Below are positions 42,812 to 45,495 of a stretch of DNA of 45,495 nt, piece after piece. The stretch spans positions 1 to 45,495 of the forward strand of contig NZ_RFFJ01000024.1 of assembly GCF_003696235.1 (NCBI RefSeq), read 5' to 3'. Made by a program: the position numbers and the translations under genes. The DNA is from Streptomyces triticirhizae. Its GTDB lineage: Bacteria > Actinomycetota > Actinomycetes > Streptomycetales > Streptomycetaceae. Below the pieces are notes generated by a model that saw nothing but the letters and a program-made list of their open reading frames with translations, was not told where the DNA came from and made no database searches. Each line of letters begins with the position of its first letter. The stretch's first letter is position 1.

Positions 42812-43863
42812 GCCGCGAGTTCGGCGAGGGCCAGTGCCAGCGCCTTCGCCCCGGCGCCCGAGGCCGGGCCGCTGACCTTGATCTGCTCGCTCGGCATCAC
42901 CACGATGTTGCCCGCCTGCCCGGCGGGGGTGTCGAGGAGCGTCGGGAAGGCCCGGGCGAAGCCCTCCAGGCCGCCCCACTCCTCCAGGTCGGCGGTGCCC
43001 ATGAGGATCACGTCGGGCCGGGCGTCGAGCAGCCCCTCGTCGCTGAACTCGACGGAGTAGCCGCGCAGTCCGGCCTCGACGCCGACGCTGGTCGCGCCGA
43101 GCGCCTCGACGATGTCGGCCCCGGCCGTGCCCGTGCCGACGACGGCGTTCGCGCCGCCGGCCCCGCTGGAGGTCACCTGGAGAACGCGGAGTTCGTCGGC
43201 GCCGCCGATGCCCTCGGCGGTCTCGCTCGCCTCGGCGAACTGCTCCTCGACGGTCTGGGCGAGCCGTTCGCCCGCCTCGTCCACGCCGAGGTAGCCGGCG
43301 ATCTCGCGGATCTTGTCGGCCGTGGACTGCTGGTCGTCGAGCACCACGGCGTCCACGCCCGCGTCCCTGAACTGCGCGGCGACATCGCCGTGGCGGGCCG
43401 GGTTGTTGCCGATGAAGAGGGTGCCGTCCACGGAGAGCAGGCCCTCGGTGCCCGTCTCCTGGGAGAACGCGAACTGTTGGGGCGCCTGAAGGGCGACCGT
43501 GGAGGCGCTGTTCTCGGGGGCGGCGTGGACGAGGTCGGCGAGGCCGAGGCCGCCGAGGATGGCGGCGACGTCGTCGCCGCCGACGATGACCCGGCTGGCG
43601 TCGTCGACGGTGACCTCGGTGCCGGTGCCGTCGACCACGGTGACGGGGAGTTCGGGGGTGGCGCTCTCGGCGGGGATGTCGTCGCCGGCGACATAGTGCC
43701 AGCCCTCGGGGAGGGTGGGCGGCGCCTCGGAGTCGGTCTCGGCCGAGGGGCTCGCGGACCGCGCCCCGGTCGGCTCGGCGTTGTCGTCGCCACCGCCGCC
43801 GCAGGCGGTGAGCGCGAGCCCGAGGGCGAGGCAGAGGGGAACGACACGGGTTGAGCGCAGCAC
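42808..43863 (-). CDS. hmuT: heme/siderophore-binding lipoprotein HmuT
   Basis: A 351-residue cluster-A substrate-binding protein. The signal peptide ends in lipobox LTAC with C21 as lipidated cysteine. An acidic linker (residues 22-55) leads into two lobes: RVIVGGDDVAAILGGLGLADLVHA and the helix FRDAGVDAVVLDDQQSTADKIREIAGYLG, followed by the C-lobe with DVILMGTADLEEWGG. It binds the iron ligand outside the membrane for HmuUV. GTG 43863 chosen: GGAAAG precedes it; the ORF extends into the iron-box region to 43932. Confidence 0.88.
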   Translation of the reverse strand: MLRSTRVVPLCLALGLALTACGGGGDDNAEPTGARSASPSAETDSEAPPTLPEGWHYVAGDDIPAESATPELPVTVVDGTGTEVTVDDASRVIVGGDDVAAILGGLGLADLVHAAPENSASTVALQAPQQFAFSQETGTEGLLSVDGTLFIGNNPARHGDVAAQFRDAGVDAVVLDDQQSTADKIREIAGYLGVDEAGERLAQTVEEQFAEASETAEGIGGADELRVLQVTSSGAGGANAVVGTGTAGADIVEALGATSVGVEAGLRGYSVEFSDEGLLDARPDVILMGTADLEEWGGLEGFARAFPTLLDTPAGQAGNIVVMPSEQIKVSGPASGAGAKALALALAELAA

Positions 43864-43886
43864 GGTACTTTCCGATCCCTGAGAAC

Positions 43887-43905
43887 TTAGGTGAGGCTTG
43901 CCTAA
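43887..43905. promoter_or_regulatory. iron box (DmdR/IdeR operator)
   Basis: TTAGGTGAGGCTTGCCTAA matches the 19-base IdeR/DmdR consensus TTAGGTTAGGCTAACCTAA at 16 positions. It lies 24 bases upstream of the hmuT start codon, so bound repressor would block the operon when iron is plentiful. Confidence 0.9.
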
Positions 43906-44077
43906 GTTACAACAGGTGGGGCGTCGGGGCACCGGGGGCCCGTCCGTCCTGTTCCGTCATCGTGGTCCCGTCGGCGCGTGGTCACTGTCAGTGGTCCGCG
44001 CTAGGGTCGCAGGCGCATGGTCGGTGACGGACGATGACCGGTCTCCGACGGTCGGTCGATGACGGGGGAGTGGGGGC

Positions 44078-45115
44078 ATGGCGGGACAAGGGCGCGGGGG
44101 CGCTCCCGAGGAGTACCGAACGAACAACACCGCGCGGGTCGTTGTCGGCTGGGTGGCGCTGGGGCTGGGGGCGGCGGCGGTCGCGGTCGGGATTCCGGTG
44201 CTGCTCGGCGGGACGGACCAGCCGCGCGAGGGGTTCGGGCCCACGCTCCTGCCCGGGGTGCTCCTGGGGGTGGGGCTCGCCGCGCTGCTGCTCGGCGGGG
44301 TCCGCCTGTGGCAGGCGTTGACGCGCGACGAGGAGTCGTTCGCGCTGCGGGACGACGGGTTGGTGCACCGGGTCGCCGGCGAGAGCCGGCGGGTGCGTTG
44401 GGCGGACGTCGAGCGGGTCAGCGAGGTGCGCGGGCGCGGCCCCGACTGGCTGGGGTACGGCACCCATCTGCGCATACGCCCGAGGTCGGGCGACGAACTG
44501 CTGGTCACGGGATACACGGCGGACGCGCGGCGGCTGGCCGAGGCGATAGCCGACGGCGTGCGCGGGGAGGGCCGGGGGGAGGTGCGCCTGGTCAACGGCC
44601 GCTGGTGGCAGGCGGGTTGGGTGCTGCTGGTGGCGACGGCGGTGCTGGGTACGGCCCTGTGGGCCCACCTCCAGCGGACGCCCGTGCCCGGGTTCGAGGC
44701 GGACGACCCGATCGCCTGCCGGTATCTCTCCGAGGGCGAGCGGGAGGACATGGGCCTGGAGGAGGGGATGCGGCTTCCCGAGGCGCGGGACGAGCGGATC
44801 GTGAACGGCTGCCTGTTCCGCAGCCGGGTCGTCTCCTCCACCGGCGCCTATCCGGGCGAGATCGTGGTCCACGTCTGGTCCGCCGGGGCGGAGGAGCTGG
44901 CGGACGAGCTGGGGTTCGATCCGCGTCCCGACGGGGCGGAGGGGTTCACCGGGCAGGAGGTCTCCGGCACGAACCTCGCGTCCTGCGCGGTCCTCTACGA
45001 GATAGCCGAGGAGACCTCGGTCTCGGTGCGCGTCCGGCTGGAGAACGTCGGACGGAGCGGCTGCGAGGACGGCCTGCCCGAGGCGGCGCCGGAGCTGGTC
45101 GCCAAGCTGCCCTGA
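44078..45115 (+). CDS. membrane protein with PH-like domain
   Basis: A 345-residue protein: two N-terminal membrane segments (VVVGWVALGLGAAAVAVGIPVLLGG and LLPGVLLGVGLAALLLGGVRL), a short beta-rich domain (about residues 85-160, SFALRDDGLVHRVAGESRRVRWADVERVSEVRG) resembling bacterial PH domains, a third membrane segment (WVLLVATAVLGTALWAHL, about 180-200) and an extracellular C-terminal domain with four Cys, probably disulfide-linked. The function is unknown. ATG 44078; the ORF overlaps nothing on the other strand. Divergent from hmuT. Confidence 0.8.
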   Translation: MAGQGRGGAPEEYRTNNTARVVVGWVALGLGAAAVAVGIPVLLGGTDQPREGFGPTLLPGVLLGVGLAALLLGGVRLWQALTRDEESFALRDDGLVHRVAGESRRVRWADVERVSEVRGRGPDWLGYGTHLRIRPRSGDELLVTGYTADARRLAEAIADGVRGEGRGEVRLVNGRWWQAGWVLLVATAVLGTALWAHLQRTPVPGFEADDPIACRYLSEGEREDMGLEEGMRLPEARDERIVNGCLFRSRVVSSTGAYPGEIVVHVWSAGAEELADELGFDPRPDGAEGFTGQEVSGTNLASCAVLYEIAEETSVSVRVRLENVGRSGCEDGLPEAAPELVAKLP

Positions 45116-45137
45116 CGGGAGCAACGCCGGCCGCTCT

Positions 45138-45149
45138 GCAAGAACTTGC
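45138..45149. promoter_or_regulatory. GCAAG/CTTGC palindrome, upstream copy
   Basis: GCAAGAACTTGC, a palindrome with arms GCAAG and CTTGC, 58 bases before the -35 of the promoter for the secreted protein. Same arms recur downstream of that promoter. Confidence 0.5.
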
Positions 45150-45206
45150 GGCACGGTCCCGCTCCGCCGCGCCTCACCCCGGTTCCTCGGGCCCGTGCGC
45201 GGAGTG

Positions 45207-45235
45207 TTTACAGCGTCGGCCAGGGCTCATACGAT
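45207..45235 (+). promoter_or_regulatory. sigma-70/HrdB-type promoter
   Basis: TTTACA (45207-45212), 17 bases, TACGAT (45230-45235): close to the consensus TTGACA-N17-TAnnnT with optimal spacing. It reads into the partial secreted-protein gene at 45312. Confidence 0.75.
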
Positions 45236-45238
45236 GCC

Positions 45239-45262
45239 GCAAGTTTCTGCATCATCTTGCAG
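45239..45262. promoter_or_regulatory. GCAAG/CTTGC dyads over the transcription start
   Basis: GCAAG (45239-45243) and CTTGC (45256-45260), with CTGCA/TGCAG also paired within (to 45262), directly downstream of the -10. The motif resembles operators of starch/maltose genes in Streptomyces (MalR/Reg1 type). Position fits repression by blocking initiation. Confidence 0.5.
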
Positions 45263-45311
45263 GAACGGCCGCTGGCGCGTGTGGCCTTCCGCAGCCGTCG
45301 AAGGAGCCGTA

Positions 45312-45495
45312 GTGCGCAGGACACCCCCACACCCCATGTCCCCCGGACCGACCCCACCCGAGCCGATCTCCCCACGCCGGCCGGCCGGGCGCCGAACGGC
45401 CATGCGCCGCGCCGCGTTGCTCGGCCTGCCGGCCGCCGCCCTGCTGGCGGCCCTGCTGCCGGCCACGGGCCAGGCCGCGCCGGCCGAGCCGGCAT
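45312..45495 (+). CDS. secreted protein, N-terminal part only
   Basis: The gene runs off the window after 61 codons. GTG 45312 follows GAAGGAG. The product has a Pro/Arg-rich start and then a signal peptide: RRAALLGLPAAALLAALLPA, small-residue cleavage site ATGQAAP. An internal ATG at about 45402 begins just before the signal and could be an alternative start. The enzyme is not identifiable from this part. The starch-type operator upstream suggests an amylase or pullulanase (inference). Confidence 0.7.
   Translation, partial: MRRTPPHPMSPGPTPPEPISPRRPAGRRTAMRRAALLGLPAAALLAALLPATGQAAPAEPA

Noticed and set aside
43957..45154. Minus-strand frames opposite the PH-like membrane protein.
   Set aside because: Pro/Arg/Ser-rich shadows; the plus-strand gene has membrane segments and normal codon use.

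Overview
The window is very GC-rich (mostly above 70 %), with strong third-position G/C bias, frequent GTG and occasional TTG starts, GGAGG-type ribosome binding sites and many four-base stop/start overlaps. Together with an hrdD-type sigma factor, an ergothioneine cluster, a galU/gephyrin-like/GlpR cluster and a DmdR/IdeR-type iron box, this points to a Streptomyces or close relative. It looks chromosomal: there are two tRNA genes and no phage, plasmid or transposase gene. Bases 1-58 hold nothing I can call.

Layout. 59-3836: an NB-ARC/TPR ATPase divergent from a DUF6338-like membrane protein and a 69-residue partner. 3942-7606: a cytoplasmic GH26 glycosidase, a MerR regulator paired with a thioredoxin, and a large unknown membrane protein. 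7718-10885: a MocR regulator divergent from an AhpD-like protein and an MFS pump. 10978-11051: tRNA-Ala(CGC). 11163-16340 (minus): galU, glp/moeA, moaC, mog, a GNAT acetyltransferase and glpR, mostly overlapping or nearly so. 16592-23206: 5-formyl-THF cyclo-ligase, a penicillin-acylase-type enzyme (minus), fmdB-mtnP behind a CIRCE-like palindrome, a SAF/CpaB-like protein and mscL. 23227-27888 (minus): a truncated AMP-binding protein, a DHA2 pump with its TetR regulator and twin palindromes, and hrdD behind a sigma-R-type promoter.

28353-36031 (plus): a SEDS (FtsW/RodA) protein, an M20D amidohydrolase, then egtA-egtB-egtC-egtD for ergothioneine. tRNA-Arg(CCT) follows at 36079-36151, and after it a small, more accessory-looking stretch: a frameshifted small gene, a membrane-anchored Mrr-like nuclease, and a compact operon of a 64-residue membrane peptide, an ECF-like sigma factor and an unrecognised 273-residue protein. 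39439-43863 (minus) is a heme/siderophore iron uptake operon (hmuT-hmuU-mini-ORF-hmuV, then a Fes-like esterase) under an iron box. The window ends with a membrane protein and the first 61 codons of a secreted protein behind a good promoter with GCAAG/CTTGC palindromes.

Most genes are core actinomycete housekeeping and stress functions. Several units concern thiol and redox balance (MerR-thioredoxin, AhpD-like protein, hrdD under a sigma-R-like promoter, ergothioneine). The least explained parts are the operon at 37712-39314, the 23-codon coupling ORF between hmuU and hmuV, the CIRCE-like site before fmdB, and the AMP-binding protein that has lost its catalytic core.
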